NCBI GenBank assembly: GCA_021234155.1
Contig: JAJEKV010000014.1
Span: forward strand, 7,211,563 to 7,275,562
DNA: 64,000 nt
Reading direction: 5' to 3'
From: Isoetes taiwanensis
Lineage: Eukaryota > Streptophyta > Lycopodiopsida > Isoetales > Isoetaceae
Shown here: positions 33,808-45,189 of the stretch, in pieces
How the letters are laid out: each line of letters begins with the position of its first letter
Numbering within the stretch: the stretch's first letter is position 1
Translations under genes and position numbers: made by a program
The notes under the pieces: generated by a model
What the model saw: the letters and a program-made list of their open reading frames with translations, nothing else
The model's database searches: none
What the model was told of the DNA's origin: nothing

Positions 33808-34960
33808 TCAATGTTGCACTAATCTCCCGTGTCCTCGTAGGGTATGGGGGCTTAGAAACCCACACCTCCCGTGGGTTGTAATGTAGCGTATACATTGTTT
33901 GTCCCGCTTGCTTAGCCCGGTTGGATAGGGATCAAGCAGCCTCAATAGAATGTTGTCCGTCAATAATAATAAGGAAGCATACATTAGATTCTCCACCGTA
34001 AGCTCTTTCTAGTGTTGTCCACCGGAGTGGAGCATCTTTTTCCTATCCCACCAAAGCTGCCTCCGGGCATAGGAACTTGGCCCCGATTCCTCACCATCGC
34101 CTCAATATTTCTCTAGCATGCTCAGGTCATACCTCCCACCACAAATGTTGACTTATGTGATCTCACCGCACGGGTCAACATAGATGGATGTGTAAAAGAT
34201 TGGTAGTTGTCCCGCCTACTTGACTAGCCTCACTCATTGCCTCCAAATAATGCGATTTTTTCGAGTCATTTTCCGCCAAAATGCCATCAAATCGCTGCGG
34301 TGTGGGATGTCCTTTCCTCTTCAAGACATCCCTGATATCATTTTGATGCTTCAACTCTTCCGTAGTAACTTGGAGAAGGTCCTCGCAAAGCCTTCCTCAC
34401 CGCAGACACCCCTTCACTTATAGACACCGGAGGAGAGCAGAGTTTGAGGCCATCCATACTTGAAACATGACTCAAAGACTCACGGCCCTTCTTCATCAGA
34501 CCATCTTTGAAAGCAGCTGTTCCGCATGTGTAACCGACGAGATCTTTCTTGTGGTTCTTCACAACCTCCACTAGGAGTTGACAACATATGTCATCCTCGC
34601 CCCCACAAGTGATAAGAATACCTTCTTTCTTCATAAGATCGGCCTTTCTTCCCCGGAGTGTAACACAAGATCCACTTTTACCATTTGTTTTGCCTTTACA
34701 TCAACATACCACTCCACACCGCCATCCATCTTCTCCTCGCATCGAGGATCTGTGGTTCGCTTCCGATAATGGATCCGCTTATCATCCATCGACAATGCAT
34801 AGGATACCGCTGGCCCCATTAGGGCTTTCCTTCTTCTCGTGAGCTTGAGGTCGCCGGAGTATCTTCCCGAGCCTCTTTGCTTTCTTAGAGGAGGTGTAGA
34901 ATTACCAATCGGCTTTTGTCTCTTCTTCCAAACGGCGGTGCAATACACGCTTAGCGCCAT
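33808..34960 (-). pseudogene. Probable N-terminal exons of the methyltransferase-like gene, copy A
   Basis: Minus-strand frames at 34960-34631 and 34634-34338 read as one basic protein segment broken by a single shift near 34632; the first includes Arg/Lys-rich and acidic parts, the second a Cys-Cys and Gly-rich part. A further block with good coding character lies at 34337-34190 and 33996-33808, split by stops and shifts. I do not recognise the domain. The order and strand make them the likely 5' end of the gene whose large exon is at 31457-33480. Copy B, as far as it goes, is also damaged here. Assignment to the same gene is inference. Confidence 0.35.
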
Positions 34961-36042
34961 TTCGAGTGGTCATCCATTCCTACCCAAGCAAACTATACGT
35001 AATGGCATACGCCAATTACGCATTACACACTCAAAAGGCGGGACAATTACGTAAAGGCCGAATACCACTACTGGCAGGCTAATTAAACACGCCATACTAA
35101 TTTACTCACAGTGGGACAAATTATAGACGTAACGCTTAATCACGAAAGGTGACAATTTAACACGTAAATGACATTAATTATGCAAATGCAAATTTAAGTC
35201 ACCGCTATAAAATTAATAGACAGAGTATGAGTAGCTATAGAAATGATAGACGTGAGTATGAGCAACATAGAAATTTAAGTCAATGCTATAGAAATAATAG
35301 ACAGAGTTTAGGCGTAAGATCTATTGACAAGAAATACGAAAGCAAACATCGCACAATAATCGAGCAATGAATGTAAGCCCAAACACTTGAACAATACCGA
35401 CCTTGAACAGCCTTCTCTCGTGGGTTCTAATGAGTTTGGAGCAAAGATTTACCTTTGGGGCGACATCTTCATGATGATCTTGAGCACCTTGGAGTTCTTG
35501 AGTTCTTGAGCACCCTGAAGTTTTGAGCGCCCTGAGCAAGTCTCAAAATCAAAAGCAAGAAATGACATTAAAAAAACTTATATAGATTTCCATAAGCCAA
35601 GCCTCCGGGTTTTTTGATCGACGGGTTTCATTCGATCGATTTTGATCGACGGTCCGATAGAAGCAAGCTTATTATTTAATACCTTTACCCCCTGCCCCTA
35701 ATGGATCTGCAGGAAGTTGTAATGAAAGCATTTAATGGCTCTACGATCAATGTATTGTGAAATCCCATAATTAGATTTCACTCTACCGCTAAAAAGCAAG
35801 ACAATTAATCTGATAATTTGAAACTACCACCTAATCTTGTCACCACCCTTTCTTGCCATTCAACTCTAAGAACCGGGAAGAACAGAAGAACTCTAAGAAC
35901 TGAAGAAGCTCGCTACCGAGCAATGTCGAGCGCCTTCATGTAAGTTCATCTACTCTTCCAGATCCCAAGCTCCAAATTAATCCATAATCTTACGAAATTG
36001 AACAAATGCTGAGAGGAATGTTACATGTCGACTTAATAATTT
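34961..36042. other. Upstream region without a recognised gene
   Basis: A/T-rich sequence with short frames only. Near 35465-35545 (minus) there is a small repeat of the GAGTTCTTGAGCACC type. An ATG followed after 17 bases by a GTAAGT donor (35921-35938) could be a tiny first exon of the unrecognised plus-strand fragment at 36043, but this is weak. Confidence 0.35.
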
Positions 36043-36246
36043 GAAGAGGAGGGTGGGAAATTGCAAGATAGAATCACGATCCGAAAGCAAGATGCCATGG
36101 AGTTCCTTGGAAATGATCATGTAAAGATCCTAGTAACCAGTTGTCATTTCAACGATGAAGCATTACCCTGAAGGCATCCTGATGGAGACACAGTCGATGA
36201 AAGCTTCGGAACCTTTGTTGCATGGCTAGTAATTTGCTTAAAGAAG
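36043..36246 (+). pseudogene. Unrecognised exon-like coding fragment with one stop
   Basis: This is a frame of 68 codons with strong coding character (Gln-Asp-Arg-Ile-Thr-Ile-Arg-Lys, then Ile-Leu-Val-Thr-Ser-Cys-His-Phe, then Ser-Phe-Gly-Thr-Phe-Val-Ala-Trp-Leu-Val), interrupted only by TGA 36169-36171 where a Glu or Arg codon would fit. It ends at a possible GT donor (AAGAAG|GTGAG). The alternation of short hydrophobic strands and helices looks like a Rossmann-type fold piece, but no family can be named. A single stop could be decay or a consensus error. Confidence 0.35.
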
Positions 36247-36489
36247 GTGAGTTTCATTTTCTTAGAAGAAATAGAGGAAGATGCATCAGAAATAGAGGAA
36301 GATGCATCTTAGATTGAGTGCTTATACTAAGATGCTCAAGCTGCTTCTGTCATATATACGAAATTAAAATGCTTGCATACCAGACCATTCATTCAAAATT
36401 TCAAAACTATAAGCCCCGCACTGCACTATTCGATTTCTAGGGAAAAATTTCTAACCATGCAAAGGGTATAAGTCTTTCTATTTTTGGGG

Positions 36490-36610
36490 TTCACAAAATG
36501 CCCCCAAGTAGTGCAAAATTCACACTGAATAAGTCCAGATAGGGGCATTTTGTGAATTTTTAGAAAGTTAGGGGCATTTTATGAATTTCGCAAAAAGTTA
36601 GGGGTATATT
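36490..36610. repeat. Small inverted and direct repeat cluster
   Basis: TTCACAAAATGCCCCC (36490-36505) is the near-perfect inverse of AGGGGCATTTTGTGAA (36541-36556), which then repeats directly as GGGGCATTTTATGAA (about 36571-36585) and a weaker GGGGTATATTGTAG. It could fold as a hairpin of about 16 bp. It may be part of a MITE, but no clear ends are seen. Confidence 0.6.
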
Positions 36611-39600
36611 GTAGTTTTTCCCTTTAAAAAACACTGCACACTTTTACATGGTTTTAATTACATCTGTGTGTTATTCATCCGTGGTGTTGTTCCTCAAGAA
36701 TCTCAAATGTCGCACAATAGTCTCAAATGTCATGTAACAAGAGAAGTCGGCACACAAGAATCAGCAAATCGATGGTGCAAATTATTGGGATATTACCCAA
36801 AATGGCTTCGAGGTCTGTGAACTCGTTCTAAGTCGAAAGCATTCTCCATTTCAAGCCCCCTCCGAGCACGACACAACTCATTGAATAAGCCTATGCTTGT
36901 AGCCACCCCCCACCACATCTCACCAAGAACGATTATTATGGCAAGAAATATCAAGACCTTCACTTAAACTATAAGGTTGGCATAGGCCCCGCAAGAAATG
37001 TCCTTCTACCAATGAGGAACTTCAGCTGAATACGCCAGATATTCTGGTTGAATACGCCGCCAAAGCGCAACCATAACTTGAAGTTAGAGAGAAAAAACAA
37101 TTAGTGATTTCGCACCACGCCAATTCCATTCATTTTGTAATTTAAATGCACTATTGGCATTAGCGTAAGTCTTTTGAAGTGTAAACTCATTTAATGCATT
37201 AATAAAAATTAGCGTAAGTCTTTGTTGTAAGAGGAAATATTAAGATAAGAAAGTTAGTTGTCGATACAATTTACGCCAAAGCAGTATTGGACCATCAGCA
37301 TAATTTAAACATTTTGCACACAAACATATTTCTCAGGCCGGCATGATTTCAGTTGAGCTCTCTCAAAATTAAGAATGAAAGAGCCGTAATTAGCTCAAGA
37401 AATTACAAAGATCGCTTTTAAAATTAGAGTAGAAACTAAAGAAACATATTACAGCCAGAACTTTGTGTTGCCATTGAAATATTTTTATAAGGCCTTTTAT
37501 TAGAGTTGCCCAAAATTGTGTTGGCAAAAATTGCAAAAGTTCTAGGCAGCTTAAGGAGATGGCTTGCTCCATTCACACAATCATCATTTGAGGCCTTTTG
37601 GAGATGCCCAAATTTCACTTTTCTTAAACTTTTTCAGCCCTCTACCTCCTCCTCCTTCTTTCTTCCTCCTCCCTTCCCTCCTCTGAAGCTTTCATCCCAT
37701 CCCTCAAGGATGGCTTTCGCAAACAACTTCATCAATGGAGGAGGAGAGGAAAGTGTCCATTATAATCCGCTTTTTCTCTTCCTCCAATTTTCTCGCCACC
37801 CTCACCGGGCTCTTCTCCATTTTTCTGCCAACCTCCTTTCCCAGCTTCATCTGAATCTGCCGGGTGTATGGGGACTCAGGGCTGCTAGAGCTGGTAATCA
37901 GGATACTCCATTCCCTTAAGCTTGCCTCTAATAACAAGTCCTCGTGATTCATCCGGGTCTCAGGGAAGGAAGACAGCCTACGCCGCATCTCACGGGAGGG
38001 GGATGGATTTCTTGATCAATTTTTTATCTTTCCCTTCGCCTCTCGGGAGGAAAGTCCGACCCGATGGAGCCATGGATGGGTCGGGGCAGCATGGCTCACC
38101 ATGGTAAGGAAGGAAGAAAAATGCAGTGGCTTAGAAGGAAGGAAGGGATGGGCTGAAGGAATGAAGGGTTTTCCATGCAAGATATAGTAGTTGTGGTAAT
38201 GCAAGGTTTCTATAGGTGCTGGGTTGTAATTATGATTCCATCACATCATAAATGCACTATCTATCATTACCTCTATTGAATTAATTAATCCTAGGTTATC
38301 TTAATTCTCTATAGAATTACCCACATGTCAGCTACTATACTTAAACCTATTTTTGTCATTAATTTTGTATAATTACCTAGACCCTAGCCATATTTACTTA
38401 CAACCAACTTTTGGCCTATCTAGAATTACTACCTATACTTTACCCTTTTAGTACTACTAACATACACCCTCTATGTTATCATTAATTTTGCATAATTACC
38501 TACACCCTATATAATTTACAATCTATTTTTGGCTGCATCTTACAACATATATTTGCCCATTTAATGGTTTTTTGTATTTTTTGCAAGTTCCCTTAATCAT
38601 TCCTCATAATTACTTTGTCCTTTTTTCAACTACACATTAAGACATTTTACTTTATATAGGTGAAGTGTGTGGATCCTGCGGGGCAAAATGTAATACCTAT
38701 CCCCAAACATGTATCAACATTTTCACCACATGTTTTATCACATTGTTACCCCATTGTTAACATTTCTTTGTTGTAGGTCAATGGTGTGGGACCACCCAAA
38801 GGGGGTGTTGAGGCCGAGACTACTAAGCAAATTATCCTCTAACCAAGGGTTGGATTGGAAGAATTGGAAGAATAAGAAGGTGAAAAGTGAAGCACCAATG
38901 CAATAAGGGAGCTAGTAGGTGAAGGAACTATCATACTAGCTGATCCTATCCAAGCTGTCAATGATGAAAGTTTAGGGATAAAGTGGTGTGGCCATGTAAG
39001 TTTAGAAGAAAAAATGGAAGGAAAAAGGGTCAAATCACCAGGATTGCAATCCCGCTTGTATTAAACAATTGAGGTTCCATGCATCATGCCATGGCCTATA
39101 GCCCCGATTGAGTTTTTTAGGAGAATTCCTTTACTAGAGCCAGAGGTTGTGGATGAGACTAATTTATGCACCTCCAATAGATGCTGTGACCACATTTTCA
39201 GAGTTCTCGCCGTGCACACTCAAGCAGGAAACATTATCCCAGCAAGAGGTCCAAGTCAAGTAGTGATTGTTCATGAAGCCTGACTAAGATAAGGGAATAG
39301 AATGTTGTTGGGCTAATTGTGTTCGTAAGTTTGAAATTGATGAATTGGTGGAAGCAAGAGCCACCTTCCAAGAGTATACTTGTGATGAGAGGAGGACTTA
39401 CATGTACCCATTCATGAGCTTGCACTTCAAGATGAAAAAATCCAAAGAAAAAAATACCCACCGCCGAAAATGGATATGTAAAGTTGCATGGATACATATT
39501 CATGGCATTCCAATTTCATCTTGGCAAAATTGGTAAGCAAGTCATGCAAAGGGGAGCTAAATTGCATTGGCATGGAAATAATGGCATGTTGAGGCCAACT

Positions 39601-39858
39601 TCTGTGGATCCCCGGCCGCTAGGGAGGTTTTTGAAAATATGTTGAATTCAATGCTGAGAATATGCCACATAAAAAGTAGGGAAAAAGATCAACAGAAAAA
39701 ATAGTTGTCGAAGAGATTGCCATCCCACTAAAATTCTTAAGCATATTGGAGGAAGAAGCTGCTTTGTTTCAGAACTACAGTGTACCTGCAATATCTTAAA
39801 TCCCAGCTTCACAAGAGACCATGGAGGAAGCACTCACATGTCACCATAGACACTTCAA
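36611..39858. other. Region without a supported gene
   Basis: It contains a C/T-rich tract near 37630-37690, short open frames (37506-37919 plus, 37704-37988 minus) without family features, and a decayed plus-strand coding relic at about 38800-39600. In that relic the phrase Lys-Val-Ala-Trp-Ile-His-Ile-His-Gly-Ile-Pro-Ile-Ser-Ser-Trp (about 39478-39525) recalls the DUF4283 type of LINE ORF1 proteins. The match is short and I would not name it firmly. Confidence 0.35.
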
Positions 39859-40740
39859 TGTGATGTTCCAACATAATATACTGCACTCCAACACGTGATA
39901 TTATACTCTCCATCGTTACACGCATTACGTCATCAATGACATGTACTTATGACGCATAGTGCTGCACCTAGGGGGGCAATATTGAATGCTGTGCATGTTA
40001 AATAAAACATACACAATTATAAACCCCATGGATCCACCCCATTGCCAAATGGCTAAATCCCATTTGGCCAATGTCTAACCCTACTTTCCCCTTAAACTAA
40101 ACCTTTTCTTTGCATTTTAGGGTTTTCCTAGAGCTCCTTTCCTCTCAATCTCCGGTTCTTCTTTGAGCTATTTCGCCAGCTAAGACCCCAATTCGCATTG
40201 CTAGGCCTCGAAGCCGGATTTGCACAATGATTATCGACAGCGCCATTACCCTCAAAGAAGATCGAGCATGGACGCCTTCCGGGATCGAGCAGGTCAAGGA
40301 TCAGTATCTAGTCATTCTCATAGCAAAGCCGCCTTTGGGCAAGGCAATAGGCTGGTTTAGTATGTTAGGATCAACTCTAGAGGCCTATAGATCCCGATCA
40401 TAAGCTCTAAATAAAGGAACCTAACTCTAGATGTTTAGGTAGATAGATTTGATGTTATTCTCTATTTCAGTTCTCAGATGTTGTATGTATTGCACTGTGG
40501 ACTCCCATGTATTGGGAAGGGGGGTAGAGGCCTAAAGCCGCAGCGTATGATCCTAGATAGCCTACTAGTTCCCAATTACATGTGGCCCGCGGGCACAAGA
40601 GCCCGCCCGTTGTGGGGCGGGCGTGATTCAGACCAGCTGATAAGGAGAGGAACTTGTCCCATGAAATGCACTGACCCCCCTCCTGGGTGTGTCACCGGGG
40701 GTCTACCCATATATGGCTAGGCTTAATGGCTTGTCACCAT
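39859..40740 (+). repeat. Diverged plus-strand copy of the 28.7-kb LTR family
   Basis: It begins TGTGATGTTCCA, like the minus-strand start TGTGACATTCCA of the LTR at 28679-30235. It then carries a TCTAAACCC/CTTAAACTAAACC-type block and the phrase GGGCACAAGAGCCCGCCCG (about 40591-40609), which matches the inverse of 29561-29580. The right end is not defined and the middle is diverged. Confidence 0.4.
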
Positions 40741-42310
40741 GGTGTTAATCCAATGTTGTAGTTCAGCTTTATTACTTAGGTTCTAGCTTTGCCTTTGCAT
40801 GTTAAAACACTAAGAAACTCCTTTGTAAAATTTGAAAAATTGGACCCAAAGAGGTGACCTATTTAGAGTGCGCCTGCAATAATTTAGGGACCCTATTCCT
40901 AACTCGCCTCACAAGACTGCAGGAGTGGTCGGCTATTAATCTATGTCTAGATTCTTGTCCAAATGTAGAAACTAAGGGCACAGTCACCTCAACTCTGAGA
41001 AATAAGTAGGATTCAACCTTCTACCAACTTTTTAGAGTCATCTAGGACCTAACAGTGGTCCACGCCTCACCACCAATGTACCACATTCATATGTAGTATA
41101 GCTTTGGCAACATGCCAAATTTTTAACATTTTGCACGATCAAATTCCCTTTGCAAAAGGAAGAGGAAGAGGAAGGACGCTGACCGACATAGAGGACATCG
41201 CCCCAAAGATGTGAGAGGCCGCAAGCCGAGAGGAGGAACTTCAAAAGCTTTGAAGAGGGGCTGAGAACCACAAGGACAACTCCACCACTTGGGCATCAAG
41301 ACTAATCCTCGATAATCATCCAAGGGAGAAGTGCATCTAAGCCTCCACGACATCAAGAACCTCCCAGAGTGCGTGGACAAGGGCTAGACGTGGATGTATT
41401 TTAGCACTACATCTCTTAATAATAACCTGAGCTTGATGACTTCATCATCGATTTCAAAAATAGGGATCATGATCAAGCAAAAAGAGGAGACACATAATAG
41501 GGAAGGCACATCAATTTAAAGGCATATATCAACACCAATCGGGGTAAGATCAAGGAGGAGGATAGTCGGTACCTAAAAAGAGTTCCAGATCCGTAAAACT
41601 GCAAAACCCAAGGAAGGATGATTCCAGCTGTGCAAGTAGTTCAAGACTTGAATGGACCCACTCCAAAGGACAGAGGAGCCGACCCAGCCAACAACCACAA
41701 ACCACCAAAGGCAACCCAAAGGAGCCGATGGCATGTGCAATGGAGACAACAACAATTTCCAGGCATAGGGAGGCATCTCACAACGAAGCTTCAAAGACAT
41801 GTAACAATGCCCGATCAAGAATAAACCCTGATCGTACTCAATACTGCACTACACATCTCCAAATCCATTAATAATCGCGATGTAGGGACGCTGAGCATTT
41901 CACGCCTCCACATGGCATGTAAATACATTAAAGAGGAGCATTTCTAACTCAAGGGTTCGATCGAGCAACGCTCAGCGAATTTGGGATAACGAACTCCAAA
42001 TCATACACGGTCAACTACGCAACAAGAACACTTCAAGGAACCCCGAGTCAAGTAGAACGAGAAGATGCAGAAAACCGGCGAATCAAACGTGATTGGAGGA
42101 GGGAAAATCCTAAAGGAGTATTAACATTTAAGCATATGCTCTTCTATAAATTAGAAAAGTGATGAATTAAAATTCCAATATAATTATATATATGTCTATC
42201 ATAAGTATCGTGCTCACATAGTATAAAATTAGGATCATGTTTTAGGGTTTTAGTTGCATCAAGAAACTCCATCGTGATCGACCCAAAGGATGAAGTAAAG
42301 AGCAAATATG
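40741..42310. other. Region without a recognised gene, up to the duplication junction
   Basis: Short frames on both strands, several of them Arg/Lys/Ser-rich (around 41120-41380 and 41573-41824), with no conserved motif. The end of the stretch (TAAAACTTAAAATG, 42311) is where similarity to 12597 begins. Confidence 0.4.
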
Positions 42311-45189
42311 TAAAACTTAAAATGTCTTAGTGTTTCCTCATCTCTGTAATGGTAGCAGGAGGGATTCAATATGTACGGGGATTAAGTATTGTTCATTTTG
42401 GTTACATGCTCCCTAAATGTTCTTAACGGTCCTTAAGTGTTCGTTAAGTGTTTGGAATTAATTGAATTTTATCGTTTAAGGAAAATAAACTAGACCATAG
42501 ACCTCTGTAGACTGTAGAATGATAAGGGAAAGGAAAGTTTGGAATGATGTGGTTTAAAATTTCCAAACCAGGATAAGGGAAAAAAAAAACAAAGTTAAAC
42601 AGATAGCCAAATAGTTTATGGTTCAAATGTAGCACCACCTAATGCATGCTGTCCCTTTTCAAACACAAACACTCCACCCACTGGAGATGGGCGTTTGTCA
42701 TTTATGACAGCCCCATGTCCGGCCACCAATTCTGGTCGACCTCCTCTTATATCCTCAACCCTTGCCCAGGTGCGGGCAAGGTGCACTCCTCAAACATCCC
42801 GTTCATTTAAGGTTTTCCCATTTCGCCAATGTAGATCAACGTGGGCTTCCTCAATTGCCAAAGCCATGGCTGCCTGCCCCTGCTTTCGTTCCACCTCTTT
42901 TCGGATTGCTCGGACATCAGACTTTTCGCTGTTAACGTTTTTGCTTATGATCTAGAGGTCTTATATTAAATGGGCAGCACAGAATCCCTTATTTCTGCCT
43001 CCATCCATTATCCTCCGAGAGCTACTCGGAGGTAATTCTTTGGAATCACATTTGTTTGTTTGTTATAACGTTGGTTCAAAAATGGCATGAACATTTTTGA
43101 ATGTGAAGCCAGACTTGATTTACAAATGCTAAAGCTGGAGGTGTGGATGTGATTGAAACTTACGTCTTTAAGATGGACACGAACCTTCTAAGGCCAAGTA
43201 TAATAACTCTTGTTCTTTACAAGATCAACCTCTTTATCACTAAACTCAAAAGCAGATATTTCCCCATCTTTTTGCGAGTATAATTTTGAAGGCACAACCT
43301 TGATGCAATTTAATCCAAGGTATTCAACAAAACTGGCCTCTACCCCGGAAATCTTAGAATTTGAGGCCTTATGCTGCGCTGAGTGGAACTTTGGGTAAGT
43401 ATTAATCGTATAGATTAAATAATAGTAGAACAGCTGGCAATTTCACTAGCTTATGCCTCTGGTCTTCCCAACAGAGGTTTTTTCCAGTCAGCACACTGAC
43501 ATACTGGCATTCATTTCCGGACAAACAATGAGCCTTTTTGGGTGAATAATTAAATTATGATGGATCATTTAAACTGCAAATGATTAGGCAAACTATCATG
43601 AAGGTAAGATATTGGTATTTCCATATGGCGGGAAGAAATGCAGGGTTTCGTTGAGAAAATCGTAGGGATGATGAAATCTGAAAGCTTGTTTGCACCACAG
43701 GGTGGTCCCATTATCTTACACAGGTATGTGCATAGAATTCTGTAGTTGAGAAAAATGTCCCATTTAAGTTGTTGCCAATTCTTGAGGCCTTCTTTTGAGG
43801 AATAAGAGAACACTAGTTCTAGGGAAGAATAAGAGAGCACTAGTGGCGGTAGTTGGGGATGGATTAGCTGTATTAAGTTTTAAGTATGGGGACGTACTTA
43901 CTTGCGATTGAGATGTCAAGGCCTAGTTTCTAACCTCTATTGCAGCAGAAAGTGCTAATGCTGTCCCTATGGCCGTGGATTGGAGTAAATGATAGACATA
44001 ACAGGGAAAATTAACAATTGGGTTGAATATGACCAAGCTTAGATTGTTTGCATATTTCTGTTATAAGATTCTGTTGAATTCTAGACCAAGTGTTCTGTTT
44101 GCCTTTCCAGGGATTTTGCATATATTTTCAGCACACGTTGAACTGGTATACATTAGTGGTTTCATGCCCAGCATATTTATTTATTTTTTGACTCTTGTTA
44201 AATTCATGATATAAATAGATTGAAAATGAATATGGAAACTTTGAAGATCGTTATGGGTCAGCTGGAAAAGAGTACATGCAATGGGCAGCTAGCATGGCTG
44301 TGGGATTGAATACAGGCATACCATGGATCATGTGCCAACAATCTGATGCTCCATCGTACATAGTATGTGTCAGCAAAACAAATGTTTGATATTCTATAAC
44401 ATCTCACTTATGCTTTGATATGATGACTTAACAGAGCTTTTTAAAGTTTAGGACATAAAGGGTCCTCCATCTTGCTTTAGAGATGACCCTTCCTATTTCT
44501 TTTCTATTTGGCATTGAATATAAATGATAAAATCTTCACAATCCAGAATCAGATGCATCTGTCTCTTTCTCTTGGTAGAATACAGTGTTTTTATTTTGTT
44601 ACCAGACCTATGTATAAATCATCTCCCACCTAAGGTGCAAAGTTACATTCACTGAAGCTTTTGAACTTTTGAGTGTCCATACCATTCTTATTTTTCATGC
44701 ATGGGTTTGTCTGTATAGTTTTTGCATAGATGAATAAGATTTTTATGCAACTTAGTTTTAACTTGTCTATAGAAAAAGCGGATTTCTGACACTTTCCTTC
44801 TTGTTTCACTAAAAATGCATCTGTTTTACTTCAAGATCAATACTTACGTGGGTACTATTGTGATGCGTAGGAATCAAACGCAGACAATAAACCAAAAATG
44901 TGGACAAAATTGGGTGGCTGGTAGTTCTTCCTGTTTTTCTTCTCAAAACAAATTCCAACTGCCACCCTGGAAAGGTATATTTGATATCGTAACTGAGGAT
45001 CAATTTTTTAAAGAAAGATTGTACTTTGTACACATAAATCCGTTTATAAATATTCACTATCAATTATTTTCCATATATAGGTTTCAGAAGTGGGGGAGGC
45101 GACTCCAACTAGACCTGCTGAAGATGTGGCATTTGCAGTTACGCACGTTTTCTTTGAACGCGGTGGTAGTTTCAGAATTATTACACATG

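Larger units (their letters stand above)
12597..34350. repeat. Large duplicated segment, copy A
   Basis: The stretch is repeated in the same order and orientation from 42311 to the end of the window. The offset is about 29.71 kb at the left and about 29.65 kb at the right, so copy B is about 64 bases shorter in net length. It carries the beta-galactosidase gene, a LINE relic, a long LTR and the methyltransferase-like/HAD gene. The left edge lies in the last 100 bp of tandem unit 2. The right edge is not visible because the window ends while the match continues. Confidence 0.95.

Noticed and set aside
37506-37919. 137-codon plus-strand frame over a C/T-rich tract
   Set aside because: The length is explained by the biased base composition. 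A competing minus-strand frame covers the same bases and neither has a motif.
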